64,000 nt of DNA from NCBI RefSeq assembly GCF_002443255.2, contig NW_019211460.1, positions 32,967,497 to 33,031,496 of the forward strand, written 5' to 3'. Shown piece after piece: positions 43,665 to 56,740 of the stretch; the first letter of the stretch is position 1, and every line of letters begins with the position of its first letter. Position numbers and translations under genes: made by a program. The notes beneath the pieces are model-generated. The model was not told the origin of the DNA and ran no database searches. It saw nothing but the letters and a program-made list of their open reading frames with translations. Origin of the DNA: Varroa destructor (Eukaryota > Arthropoda > Arachnida > Mesostigmata > Varroidae).

Positions 43665-43981
43665 AGATTCGTATACATTACTTTTCTAGGTAACTTAATT
43701 ACGATTCTAAATAATAAACTATAACACAAGATAGAGCTGATACCACTTGCAATTTACCGTTTATGAATGTTAATTGAATAACTTTTTGAAAAGCCCAGTT
43801 GCTCTTGATAGTGGAACGCGTCACCTTTTTTTCGTCGAGTTCATCACACTGATAATACTGGAACATTCTGTAGATCAAACAACTAGAGGTAATCATGGTT
43901 ATACAGAACTTCTCCTAAAGATTCCGTATGGCAGGTTTAGGTTATATGGGCTAAATTATTCAGTTCGATCGCGCTCAGAAC

Positions 43982-46900
43982 CTGTTTGGTGTTGAATGAA
44001 TGAACGATACAATATTTCAGACAATGAACATTGCACTTTATCCAGTCCGGATCTTCACCTGCAGAGTAACAGTACAATCGAGATTTATATTTACTAGTCC
44101 TAGAAACTTCAAGAAAAAAAAAGCGTGTCTGTAGACAACAAAGATGAAATTCCAAAGCATCAGCTTACGACTGGAAGACCGAAACATTAATTATTTTTAT
44201 ATGCTACTTACACGCGGTATATAATTAACTCACAATATTTAATACTAGAATTCAGCGGTGTGATAACAGTTATCTCGGGCAGAGGGAGCCACACTCGCAT
44301 TAAACGACTGCATGCCATAAAGGACATTGAGTAAAAGAAAAAAAAAAAGCATTATTAAGAAGTTAGGATATATACATATACATATAGATATTTATATATA
44401 TGTACAGTGAGAAAGAGGGAGACTGTTTTAAAAATCCTTTTTTGTAGCGAGGTTTATCTGTGTTGTAATAGTTTATTGAAGTGCACACTCAATAATACTA
44501 TCTGTGACAAATTTTCGACATGGGCTTACCGACACCAACCAGCTAATATTCCCATTAAGTAAAGTTATCAGACTCGTATTTTGTAAGGCACATACAACTT
44601 GTCACTTATCAAGGCTGCGTTAAGGGCAAACTGAGAGATGCTATAATCGCCAGCAAAAACAAGGAAAGAGATGAGAATCATCTCGGCTGATTGCATTGTT
44701 GGCTATCGATTGATTTGTATATGTATAGATCATGTACATGTTGCTTTTAGTAGATAAATAGATCACCCAGTTTAGGACTATTATTGTTCAAATATGGCTG
44801 CGTAACATTATGTTGTTATTTATAACGAATATTGGAACATGGCTTTCCCTATTTTCGTGATCGGATGCAGGTGGTGTTTCTGCAGATGCCAAGTACCCAG
44901 CCGCCATCCCATGACCGCCTTTTCTATTCCTTACAGCAACTGCGACCGTCGATAAAATCAGTAGCTGTTTTAGCCCAATTTTTTTTACACCAATCTTTTT
45001 ATCGGGTTAGCTACCATTATCTGCGCGTCGTCGTCGATGTTTAGTGATTGCAGCCCTACAATCCAAAAAATAATTGATGATTATCTCCACAAACACGCAT
45101 ATGCAAGGGGCTGAATTCATACATCATCACTATTATTATGACTATACCATACGCGTAAATGAGTGTATATTAATTAATGTTTACCATCTTTGCGCCCATT
45201 GGTGTCTCTCTGCGGTAACTTTTATCCTCTGTAGTCAAGTAACGGATGAGAAACAAATCGTATCTGCTTGTTGATTGTGATCTGGTTTAACACAGAACGA
45301 TCTATCACCCGCGGTTTGTATCGGCGTGATCAGACGACTATGTAACTGTCTTTTCGTTCCACAGCGACGCGCCTTTGCTCCTTTTCTCTACATCTAGGAA
45401 ATAGCAATGAGCTTCAGTATACCTGTGGTACTTTTGTATAAGGGGCAAGGGAGTAAAGGGATTTATCGGAAGTTCGTCATCAGGATCATGGAACGGATCG
45501 TGTTCACACGATTTGCACAGGAAAATTAGATGGATTATAACGCTTTTCCTACCTGAGTTGCTCGTCACAGAAATTAACCACATGCTTTTACTTTGAAGAT
45601 GATCAATAGAGTCCTTGCAGGGTGTAAAAGCTACATGTATCACTCTATACGGATCTCAATATCAAGTTGTGAGGCTAGCAAGTTGGAGAACAACGAACTT
45701 ATCCACAACCGATCACTGCGAATGGGGCAGCTAACGAGATACACCGCTTGAATATGGACTAGTTATAGTAGACAAAGCACCGGACAGTTTCTGTACCTTA
45801 ATTCAAGGCAAAGTGCCATTTTTCAACAACATCTCTATTTTCTACCCTGTATACGGTAAGTATTTACTTCAGAAACAAAGGAATTAAATATGATATCGCG
45901 TTGCAGTGGGTGTTTCATCACTTGAAAGCGGACTGCGTGCATGTTGTCGTGTGAATAGACTTCTGTGATGAACTTTGACGTCTCGATTTTCGTCCACTTT
46001 TCAATAACAGTGGCTGTCCGGTGTATTGTTCTAAGTGCATTGCCCCCTACGATTCCACCTTGAACGTGATATTTTGCAAAAAATAGAACCAGCGACAAGA
46101 ACGGGACGGAGAGTTTATTGAGTCAGTCGCGTTCCCTAAAAGGTATACGCGACAAAATTCGTTTGCTAGAAGAAGCAGTAGCAAGTAAGTGTACGAGTTT
46201 CGCATTGTTATCTTTATATGACGCAAGAAAATACATTCATCGTGCGTGCGCATTGCGTATCTGCGTGTGTATATTTTTTTTTATTCAAAAACTCCCAGCA
46301 TTTGTGCCTACAAGCGACTGACGCTAGGTGTAAAGGGAAAGTAAGTCCGAACGCTAAGTTAGCGCATCAAATAATCACAGCTTCGGCACATAGGCACACG
46401 GGTCGATGTTGAATTTCTTACGAAAAAATGATAGATGGACCTATAAAAGATAGAGACATATTTATTACTTATAGTGCATCATGTCTAATATGTTGATTAT
46501 ATAGATGTGTACTGAATCTGTGAGTCACCGTGAGTTTGACGAAAAGGTTGTGAGGTCCATTCGTCATTTTGTGCTACGAGATAGCTCCGTTCCATTACCT
46601 CGATCGACGCACGTGTAGGACAATTACGTGACGAATGCGTACGCTTCGGATAAGCTGGCTTGTCTTTTGCCCCTTTGTAGATTGGAATGGAGCCCGTCTT
46701 TGCTGCACCCCTGGTTTTTTGAGTGAAGTTTTTCAGCAAGCAGCTCTGTCTTCGAAGTAAGAGGCCAATCGGTCGGCCCTAACCGAAACGTGTTTATTGA
46801 AAGTGGTCTTCTGCTAACCTCTTTGGTCGTGACGCTACTAAAGTTATCGCTGATGAATATGTTGTAAACGCTTTTTTTGTCAAGAAGCTCGGCACGAGAA

Positions 46901-47001
46901 TAGTATTGGCATTTTTCAGTCAGTGACGGATGGGCTTGATTGCCATACGCCGGCGTGGCGGAATGGTACAGATGCAAAAGGAACAAGGTTAGGACCCACA
47001 T
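43982..47001 (-). CDS. candidate secreted cysteine-containing protein, multi-exon
   Basis: Unrecognised. The first exon, 47001-46819, begins MWVLTLFLLHLYHSATPAYG, a clear signal peptide, and continues with KCQYYSRAELLDKKSVYNIF. Further exons that join in phase with GT-AG ends are 46573-46513, 46058-45855 (NALRTIHRTATVIEKWTKIE), 45630-45553 (FTPCKDSIDHLQSKSMWLIS) and 44058-43982 (EDPDWIKCNVHCLKYCIVHS). The cysteines and signal peptide fit an extracellular protein. The 3' end is unresolved: the last donor (GTTCTG) is weak, and the next stretch (43740-43900) can be read in two ways, one giving a quick stop. The small second exon and the GTATAC donor at the end of the third are the weakest links. 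An upstream ATG at 47022 adds seven residues. It could also be a decayed gene. Confidence 0.4.
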
Positions 47002-47022
47002 TTTTGCACTGAATGACAACAC

Positions 47023-50000
47023 TCCGCCTCGGTCTGTGTAGGTTCAAAGAGCGAGAATATCCACGGAACCCTTTGAAGCCTTACGTTTCATCTTAGATGA
47101 TCTCCTGCAGTGATACATTCATTGCTCTATTTGAGTAACGCGAAACAACTTATAGTTGTTCTACAAGCTATTAACTTTGATTGTCCAGGTACTCCTAGTG
47201 AAGTCAAATTTTAATTGCGAGCCAAACATCTTTTCGACTTCAGCGATGGCTTTTAGATGTAGCATAGTTTTCGATGATTTAAAATGTTACAGATTGCTGC
47301 TAAAAAGCGTTCTTAACAATTTATTAAGAGCTGCGCCGTTGTCCAAGTAAGTGCTCGAAAAAGGATTCCTTGTATCAACATCAGCAGTACAACTGCAGTT
47401 GCGAGCAATGTTCATACTTCATAATATAAATAGATAAAGGGTATTGCGTGATCTGCGTAACAGTCTTCAAAGGAAATCCCACTCCATTTATAATTACTAT
47501 CTGAGTCTCACGCTAAATACAGACTCGACATCTAAGTTTAACGGCTAATTAGTCCTGCATTTGTCTTCGGTCGATCCGCATCTACGTTTTATCTTCGCTA
47601 TTATTTCGTCAGTTAGCAATAAACAGTTCGTATCGATGGCATCGAAGTAATTAGCCACCTGTGATGTAACAACAGACCCCTGAATGGCACCTTTTAGAAA
47701 GGTAGGACGCACTGTGTGCTATCTTAACTATAATTATCGAGACCTAATTGGTAGCTTCTGTGTCGGCGCCTCTCTATCGTATGAAGAGAATCGGTGGCGA
47801 CTACGTAAAAGATCTGGCTGGACATGGAGAAAAGGTCTGGACATCCATATTGCCTTATGTCTAGAAAGGTTAATGGAATGGTCGTACTAGGACAAATTTT
47901 GATGCATGTGTCATTTTATTCTATACTTGAATGAAGACTGCAATGCTGTTTAATCTTGTGTTCCGTCCGGAGCCGGTCGGCGATTATCGGCGAGTGATTG
48001 CGACAACTTTATCAGAACGGACCACGCTGAAGGTCAAGCACACACAGAACGACTTTGCAGGAACTACATTTTTTCTATTATCATTTCTCTTCACTATGAG
48101 TGGAGTTCTTACTAACCTAATATATGTATCTGGCAAACGTCTGTTGAGATAAGCTATGCCAATGTTATTCTAATAATAACGATGCTTATCGCATTGTGTA
48201 AAGGGTTTTATCTTTCGTATTTCAACAGTCTTCGTAACTGTTGCCTCTGACTTAAAAGTTTATTTACTAAAGGCCTGAAAAACAGCGGAGAAGTACTTAC
48301 TACCAGCTCTTTTCGGATAGCAGCCTCAATTGGTTGTAGGGCTAATTAGAGTTTAATGAAGTCTGTTGGTGACAATGTTCCTTCCTGAGGTGCTATTTTA
48401 AAAAGACTAGCGGTGTGTGTAGGACAACCACGATTAAAATAGTATATTGAGGTACCTTATTAGCCGACATTGAAATTTAGCAGACTTCGAGTCTGTCTAG
48501 GAATGCATGAATGCTTGATCGGACCCTGCTGGCAATCATATCTGATGTCCGACGTTTGCTGCGTGTAGTTTGACAATCGAGCATAGACAGATCCGACCCA
48601 TCGATCAATATTATTGGACGGTAATAGGTTTAGCCAATAGAGAGGCAGTATCCAAGGTTACTTTTCGTCTATTTTGACGAAGCGGATCAGTGACATAGAG
48701 TCCATATTTACAATACACATTTGCAACGATTTTACGTACGCGTCCCGAGAGTTAATTAGTAAGGTGGATATCCTGTGTATAGTGCCGCGGCGTATACGAT
48801 GATAGACCAAATAGGTATTATACAACACAATCGCTTCTTCAGGCAGCAATGGAGCACGAGGTCAAACTTTGGTCAGAGCGCGTTAAAATACATAGACATC
48901 CAGCGCATAACAGCGCATCGTCGAGAATTTTTTGCCGCAGGTGATAACGCCATCATAACAACAACATCCCTCTGTGCTTGAAAGGCGACATGCAGTACAA
49001 GAGAATAATAATGAGAATCAAATTAAAGGATCGATGAGTAATCTAATTTTCCGAGGAGGTAATTCTAGTTAAACAAAAGATAAAACAAGAATTATCCACA
49101 CAACATCCGTTGAATTTTGTATGGCTTTTTGAATTTGATGATTTTGGTTTTTCAATTCATTCCGCGAACAGAACTTTAGGAAAGGATAGCAGATAAACAT
49201 CAAGTTGCCCTGTGTGTTGCTCGTTTTGCGGCAAAGACAAAAAAAAATAGTATGCGTAGGCACACAGGATGTAAAAAAAGATTACCTGAAATTTCATTGC
49301 TATGAAAAATGACATACTCGAACCTTGATGATGTGATCCACAATCTGTTTATAGATCAAAACAGTAGCACGCCCTAACTTATAGTTTTATTTAATCCTAT
49401 CTGCGAATGATTTTTTATTAATTTAATTAAGCATAACACCCGCGCTTCGTCTGCGGAAGCCATATATCGTAACTGCGTTCATTAGTCCATACAGCTCAAG
49501 TATTGTAAATTCCTTAGAGCAACTTTATTCCATAACAAAGTACGAAAATTTATTGGAGACTGAGAATAAGTTTCAGTCTACTAGACCCTTTTTGTTATAA
49601 AATAATACATAATAAGTTACATAGTATTAAAACTAGTAACCTTCATCTTTAAATATTCCTGTCTCGCTTTTTTTTTTTGTCTTTACTCTGGCCCGACGTC
49701 TCGGAGTGCTACCGGCTTTATTCAGTATCCACACTTTAGGTGTAGATAACGTCTAGCAATTGTTGGCATGACCCAAGTTGTTTTCGTGGTTGGACTACTT
49801 AGACCAAAAGAAGCACGATTCCGATAAATGGCAAGACTTCAGTTTTTTTCATAAATCTAGCAATATTCATTGGGGTTTATCTGTCTGGCCCATTTAGCCC
49901 TCCATTGACGTTTGTTGACTAACAGACAAAGGATGAGCCATTTCGAAATAAACGAGCGCAAGCCTGTCGTGCTCGCTAGGCCAGTAAAACTGTTTCCGCC

Positions 50001-50297
50001 CTCAGGAAGCTGTAGTTAAGCGAAACTCTTGCCTTATTCGATCTATTACAAAGTAGGGAAGCCGCAAGCGGTCCAGTATTTTGTTCCAAGCAAAACGATG
50101 ATCTCTGTGGGCGATTCGGTATGCCCGCATCTTTATTGGCCTACGGGCATGTGCAGGAATATACACAGGAACAACCTGGTGATCGACCGTCAGATTGTGC
50201 AGACTCAAACGCAGCAGGACCTCAGCGTTTAAGTTTGTCCTCAACTTATTCAATGTGCTTTGGAAAACGGGTGTAACAGGATAGAATTATCACAACC
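47023..50297. other. no gene recognised
   Basis: Promoter side of the candidate secreted gene, then AT-rich sequence with short ORFs. None carries a recognisable motif. Confidence 0.45.
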
Positions 50298-50514
50298 TAC
50301 GAAGCTTTAATTGCAGCGGTCCACGTATTGGAAGCTCTATACCAGTCAGCTCCACTTGAATCGCTAGTAATTCCATCTGTACGTCGCAGTGGTTTCTGCA
50401 TGTGAACGCAGACCAACTTGACGCCTGCGGTAGGGGGTGCAAAAGACAGCAGCAAGACGCCAAATTTTTTGCTTGTCCAGCAGGATCACGTTCGTTGACT
50501 CCTTTTGTTGATGC
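50298..50514 (-). other. exon-like open frame of unknown family
   Basis: A strong acceptor (TTTTCTTTTATTTTAG) opens a frame that runs 74 codons to a TGA at 50290, with a possible AG/GTTGTG donor just before. It contains several cysteines and a segment reading VQMELLAIQVELTGIELPIR. A chemoreceptor-type helix is conceivable but not supported by a signature motif. Only one exon was found, so this could be chance. Confidence 0.2.
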
Positions 50515-53500
50515 CTAAAATAAAAGAAAAGGTTAAAAAGTCCTAGTGTAGAACGGAATTTTTGGAGCGCACACATAGAAACGGGCTCCAATATGTCAAA
50601 GATCATAGTAATCCTATTCAATCATATTAATCATCAATCACTCATTAGTCATCGCAGATGCACGATCACAGTCAATATTTAATTATCTACTTTTGTTAAG
50701 ATCCGAATAATGCTTTACAAACCCCATATGCTTTCCATGCATTTGACGCACTATCGCAACACAAAAGCCGCGCTCTTATATATAAATTATGATAATTGAA
50801 ATGTTTCGCGTATGCTTGAACTGTGTACGCGAGTCTTCGTGAAGATTGGTCTTATCTTTCAACGGAAAGTCGGAAGATGGAGACCGGCGCTCAGAATGAT
50901 TAATATTTAGATAATGAATTCAGATATAATTAATTGTAAATACATCATTTACACGTTTTGCTATCTGCCTCTTTTTTTTTATTACAAATAAGTATTTTCT
51001 ATTTAAATACCATTCGGATGAACAGCTTTACACGATCTTTTGTTGTTCATAGAAAATCTTATCATAACTCTTGTCGGAATCAGACGGCAATCGGAACGCA
51101 AGCGGGCGATGTTTAGCGCGTACACCCATTCGTTCGAACAATAGAGGAAAAAGAGCTACGTCGTAATAACATCAAAAATCTACGAGCAGCTCTAACTGCT
51201 GTGGCTGCTCAAGCAGGTCAGATGCCGTTTTATGAGACTTTTTTTTTCTAGGTATTTACTAGCTGCGTCAACAAGGATAAGCACATTCATTAGATAATTG
51301 TTGAGAGGTTCACGGGTGGGATAAAATTTATGAATAGGGACTCCGCGACGTTTTTCAGGTTTTCTGAATCGATACCTTTAGGTAGGTGTTTTACCCAATG
51401 ATGGGTTAGAGTGTGTAGATTAGAGAGCCTGTCATTGTCTTAGGGACACTTAGTGGTCTAGGTGGTCTAGGCGACGCCGGACATAAAGTTTGAAACATAA
51501 ACATTCGAGGACCAAACAACAAGTCGTTTACGTCATGCCTAAGCGCTAACGCTAGTATTCCGCTGTTATCGGCGTTTGTATTTGATTTTTTATAGAATAT
51601 CTTAGTTCTTCCAGGGGTTCCGGAAAGCTGAATTTTGTTTTATTCGCTGGCGGAAGAAAAGTATGGTCGACAGGGCCGGATAGATTTCGTGCACCTTTCA
51701 GCGTGAAGAATGAATTAAAAGGATCAACAAAACCTCTAGGGTTCAATTCGGGTACTTTCATTAACACCTAAGTTAAGGCCGGGTGGTATTTTATTGGGTT
51801 GCCTGATTCTTCGTATTACTTTTCATGTTAGCGCGTACACCTTGCAGCTCCGCCCGAGCTTCTTGCTGTTTAGGTTTAATTTATCTATATTGTAGCCGGC
51901 TTCTCGCCTTCTTGCAGTCTTCATAACATTGTTTTAGGTTTTGTGAAGCCGAAGATCGCAGTCGAGTTGTGCCGGCTCGAAGAAAGGACCTAATCGATTT
52001 ATCTAGCGAATTGTCTATCTAGTTCTAGTGTCTGTGATCAACTATGCGGCTCCTGTCGACGTAGGCTCCCGGTCGGAAACATACTTGACGAGAATACCTC
52101 ATGAAGCCCGTAGAAGTAACGTTCGGATCGAGCAGATTCGTTCAGGTTTGTTTTTCTAAAAGTGTTCAGAGTAGGTGCGTTTTCTCAAAAGCTTGGCAAC
52201 TTTTTCTTTACCTAAGTGTGAAATTTGTGCTACACAATCGAGTAACTACACTGGAACTAAAGGGAGTGACTTTTATATTCATAGAGTTGGTCTTTAGAGC
52301 CATTTGTAGACGAATCTATAATGGATCGATACCGTTGACAAACATAAAGTTTGTTTCCGCAAACACGAAGTTACTGGTGAACTAGTTGCACTTAGACAAA
52401 GTAAAAAGTAACTATCCTCACATTTTGAAAATCAGTTTCCATAAATGACCTCCACTACAATTTCTATGGATAGTTTTAGATTGAAGCTGCAATAAACTCA
52501 TGGTCAAACACAACGACCCACGCTACAATGTAGCTAAAACACTGAAAATAGAAATCGAACAATATCAAGAAGCTCGTTAGGACAGACATGTCAGACAAAG
52601 CGTATAGTTTCGATAAAGTCGTTCGATGAGGTATGATAGCCGGTTACCGAAAATACATTTCGACCTTTATCTGGTTCTAACCGATTTTATTGGACCCCAT
52701 TCCGGAAGGGTGATATAGATTCGCAAATGGCTCATCCTAAACGATTCCACTCTATCCGGGTTATCTATCTAACCATTTCAGAATTGCTTTTGTATCAACT
52801 TCTCTGCTTCGGGTACGAGACCGTTAATAAGCTCTCCGCAAAACGTGGTTATGGTTGGTAAATGAGACTGTGTCCCTCAGTCCTATCATGAACTGGGCAA
52901 GTATAATTAATGACAACAACGATGCGTTTACTACTTTTGTTTTTTTCTGTTAAGAACAGCGAACGAAGTCACATGTGTGACGTACCGTCCCAGAAAATCG
53001 CTTAAAGCCGGTGTCACCGTGCGTGCGATGCTGCTGATATTTATTGCCTCTACGGGCACGATTTTCGGTGCCTGCCATAAAAGACAGTTGAAAACGAAAC
53101 AACTACGAATGGTAATGACTTCAAGTTAACTCGTTGTCTTTGTATATGTGTAATACATATAATTAACACGACGCTCGTGGTGAAACTTTACGGTGTTTAC
53201 CGACAATGACCCATTAGAATGAAAATGACTTTGGTAACCCTCAAAATGACGAAAAGCTAGCGATGACAAATAATAGTCACAAGTGCTTCAATTTATTAAG
53301 GATAATGAAAGTATCTGCTATGTATAGGACAACCTGTTCAGGATTCGATATCGGTTTAGCTACTGCGTTCTGAATTTGGACGTCCACGTTGCTAGAAGGC
53401 ACATCTAACTGAAATTGAGCGCATACGAGCGTTTATGCTTAAGGAATACGTCACTACCCAAATTGAGAACAAAATCTTTGCTACGTTACTGTGTCGAGTA

Positions 53501-56375
53501 AAGAAGCGTAACCTTTAGCCCTAATAGATACTTGTTTAAATAAAAATAATTTCATTTAGCTCTGCAAAAAATTTTATCATTCTGTGCTGTGACGTGACAG
53601 TCGACTCGAGGGTGTTCTCCTCTGTACTCAATCCTTTTTGCCCGACAAGTCACATCATCTGTCAGACTGGTTACTTAAATAGGCCGGAAATATACTCATT
53701 TCCAATAGTATTTCATAAGATTATCATCGACAATGGTAAGCGTGATGCTTATTAACAATGAAACTGTAGCTTTGCGTCTACGACCAACGTGACTCTGGAG
53801 GGATCCAGTGTTTCTTTTCTCCGGAACAACACTCGCAAGGCTATCGAGTCCACAACGACATTGAAATCTGCTTCGAAATCTTCGTTCTTCAAGTGACTTT
53901 AGAAAGTTGCTCATGGATGCTTGCAATGTTAACGTGACCCTGTACGTAATTCTATAAGGTAGAACCGTTCCGTTCGGTGGTAGTTTCCGACATCCTTATA
54001 TGAGCCAGAGGAACAATGACAACCTCCTTTCCGTTGGCGAGCGGCGTACGTCAAGGTTCGAACCATCAATGGTTCTCCAAATGGCTTTTGCACTGCTTCT
54101 CTCTTACTTTTCCAGATATAGTCGTCGAAATGGTTATATTAATTTATCCTCTAGTAAGAGAATGACACTCACCGTACGGTTTTACTGTTGGAATCGCTAA
54201 CTGCTGGATGTACTAGATACTAGAAAGGCAATATCATACAAGGAAAACAACTGCATGTCCTAACGAGGGTTGTAATTTTCACTGGTTTATAATTTAAACA
54301 TAAATAACTGGTTTTGACGGCCAAATCTTAGGATTATGTACCAGTGTCTAACGTACGCGTGTGTCCCTTTCATAGTACCAACGCACGCACACAAATATAC
54401 AGATTGTGAAAAGTCCGAGTATATTAGGGTCTGGGGGTATGAACGAACTATTAATTATAAATATGATTACGAAATTATCATTTGCTCTCGTAGTAAATGA
54501 GGTTTCTAGTAGATTAAGTTATGTTAAATTCTTAGTTAGTAATCGACATGGGAACAGACGTGTGAGGCCGTAAGTTGTTCTGTAGGATTGTGATTAAAGC
54601 TTGTCTTGAAGCTTAGGCCAGGTTGTTGGCTATTAACAGAATCCATCAAAGGGATCTAAATTCAACAAAGGACCGGTTGTCGGCGCAAGCTGTTAGCGGC
54701 ACCATGTCCCGCAAAGCGTTCTTTTGTCATGTGGTTTATTATTCTATCAGCTCGCAGTCCGCAAGTGTTTTCCTCAATCACTGCGCTCTCAGGTGGATGA
54801 TATACTGGCTTGTTTGTCAGCCATCGTGGAAATGCTCTCACTAACAGCCAGCAAAACGCATTTTGCTTTGAAGCAAATACCTATTTCCATAGAGTCTATA
54901 GAATATTAAGTGTCTTCACGAAGGAAGAATTTGGGCTTCGGAAAGGTCTAATTTGATCCGCTTGAGCTAAGACCTGGCAATTTATCTAACACATAACTAT
55001 TATACTGGGGCCGAATGGGAAAGAAACAAGCTGATTGATAATTTCGAATGATAGTAAATAAAATATTGTCCAAATGGTCAAAACCATTCAGAGCCAATTA
55101 GGGCCATGTTGGAGTATGTTTAGTGAAAATGTTACGCAATAAGTATAGTGTGCCCACTTTAAATTGTTCGTAATCCTCGTTTTAGTAGAACTCGATGGCA
55201 CCTTCAGAAATTTTTCTAGCAAAATCACCGATAAGCCAACGCCCGAATAGGTAGTTAAAGCCTCATAACTTCAACACAGGGTTGTAATAGACTTTGTTTT
55301 CCCTCTGCTGTTAAGACTTATGTTAACTTGAAGGGCGAGATATACATTCATGGTTCTAAAGTAGACACTTAACGTACAATATCCTGGCGCAGCTGTCAGC
55401 TGAGTGTTTTTCTGTCAAAGCACGTAGAATTGAGACGACTCTATAACGGAGACTGGCTTCACAGCTAAAGCTGCCTGAATTGACAGATTCACTACGTTTC
55501 TACGAGAGGGCTCTAATGATGCAGTTAAAGACTGAAAAAAAAACGAGGTAGGTGGATTGTTTAAGTAAGGTTTGATAAAAACAGAACATTTTTGCATGTG
55601 ACTCCTAAGAGCTTCATAATTTGCATATCATCACAGCATATTATCGAGCAAAACGCTGACTGCGGAAAACGTCACCAAAACTATACAAAGTCAATCGTCT
55701 ACTATACGCTTATAAGGGAACTTCGAACCCTTAGTCATTATGCAGACTGGTCTATTTTTTTTTTCTTTACGGCTGTTATTAGTATAGCGCAGTTAGCCGG
55801 CCTCAAATTTTTCTTGTCACGTGCTATTGTTAAGCTATCTCAGTCCTAAATACGTATTCTAATGTAACGTCAAACATTTGCTTATCGCGTATATAAGAAA
55901 TCTCAATAGTCTATTAACACTTTTGATTGCTCTTTTGCCCCTAATGTTCGGCTAAATTCTATTTCACGAAATTTTCGGTGTACCGGCAGTACTAGATATG
56001 TTCGTGACATTGTTCGAACGAAACATTTAAAAGTAGAAGATTATTTTCAATGGCTTATAGGTAGATCTGGATAGATCGGACATATCTACATTCAGTTTTT
56101 GTTTACTTGCTTGCAATTACTTATTGACTCTAACAAACAGAGGCCTTCGTAAGATATAGGGGCTTCTTGTGAGGTACGTCAAAGATGTGTTTTTGGCACG
56201 TAGTTGTCACAGCTAACGTTTTCATTGTATACAATAACTATTCGAATGTAACCTTTTTCTGACCAACATAATTATATGGCGCAATAGTATGGTAAACAAA
56301 ACATACTGTACTCTAAACTCTAAGATGTTTATCAGATATCAACGTAAATTCCGGACCATGGAAACGGCGAAATTG

Positions 56376-56419
56376 CCCCACCCCAAGAAACGACGCGCTT
56401 TCTTGGGGTAGGGGAACCT
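56376..56419. repeat. imperfect inverted repeat
   Basis: CACCCCAAGAAA is mirrored as TTTCTTGGGGT across an 8-base loop (CGACGCGC): 11 perfect pairs, then four more G-C pairs after a one-base bulge. It is GC-rich in an AT-rich setting. Confidence 0.75.
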
Positions 56420-56692
56420 CTATCGCCGGCTACTTACTTGGGAACACAAATGCCACCGAACGGATAGTGACGACGAAGCATAAGCGACGCTAAACAATAC
56501 GGCCATTTGTTTAGTACCTAAGCGTATTATTTCCTGCCGGTTTTTTTTTCACTCGGCTTCATATACACTATAGTAAATATATTTTATTCTAGGAAACAGC
56601 CGACCTATTGTGGTCTGTAGTCTATAAGTACATTGACCCCCCAGGACTACATCACTGCTCAAACGTTCCCTTCTTGTGCCATAACGTACGCG

Positions 56693-56740
56693 GCGACTGG
56701 CCACTATCACTGCCAAGCGGCAGTGATAGTGGCCAGTCGC
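56693..56740. repeat. perfect 22-bp hairpin with AAGC loop
   Basis: Arms 56693-56714 and 56719-56740 are exact reverse complements, separated by the 4-base loop AAGC. A stem this long and perfect is far beyond chance in 64 kb. It may be a recent palindromic insertion, a small-RNA precursor or a sequencing or assembly fold-back. Confidence 0.9.
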
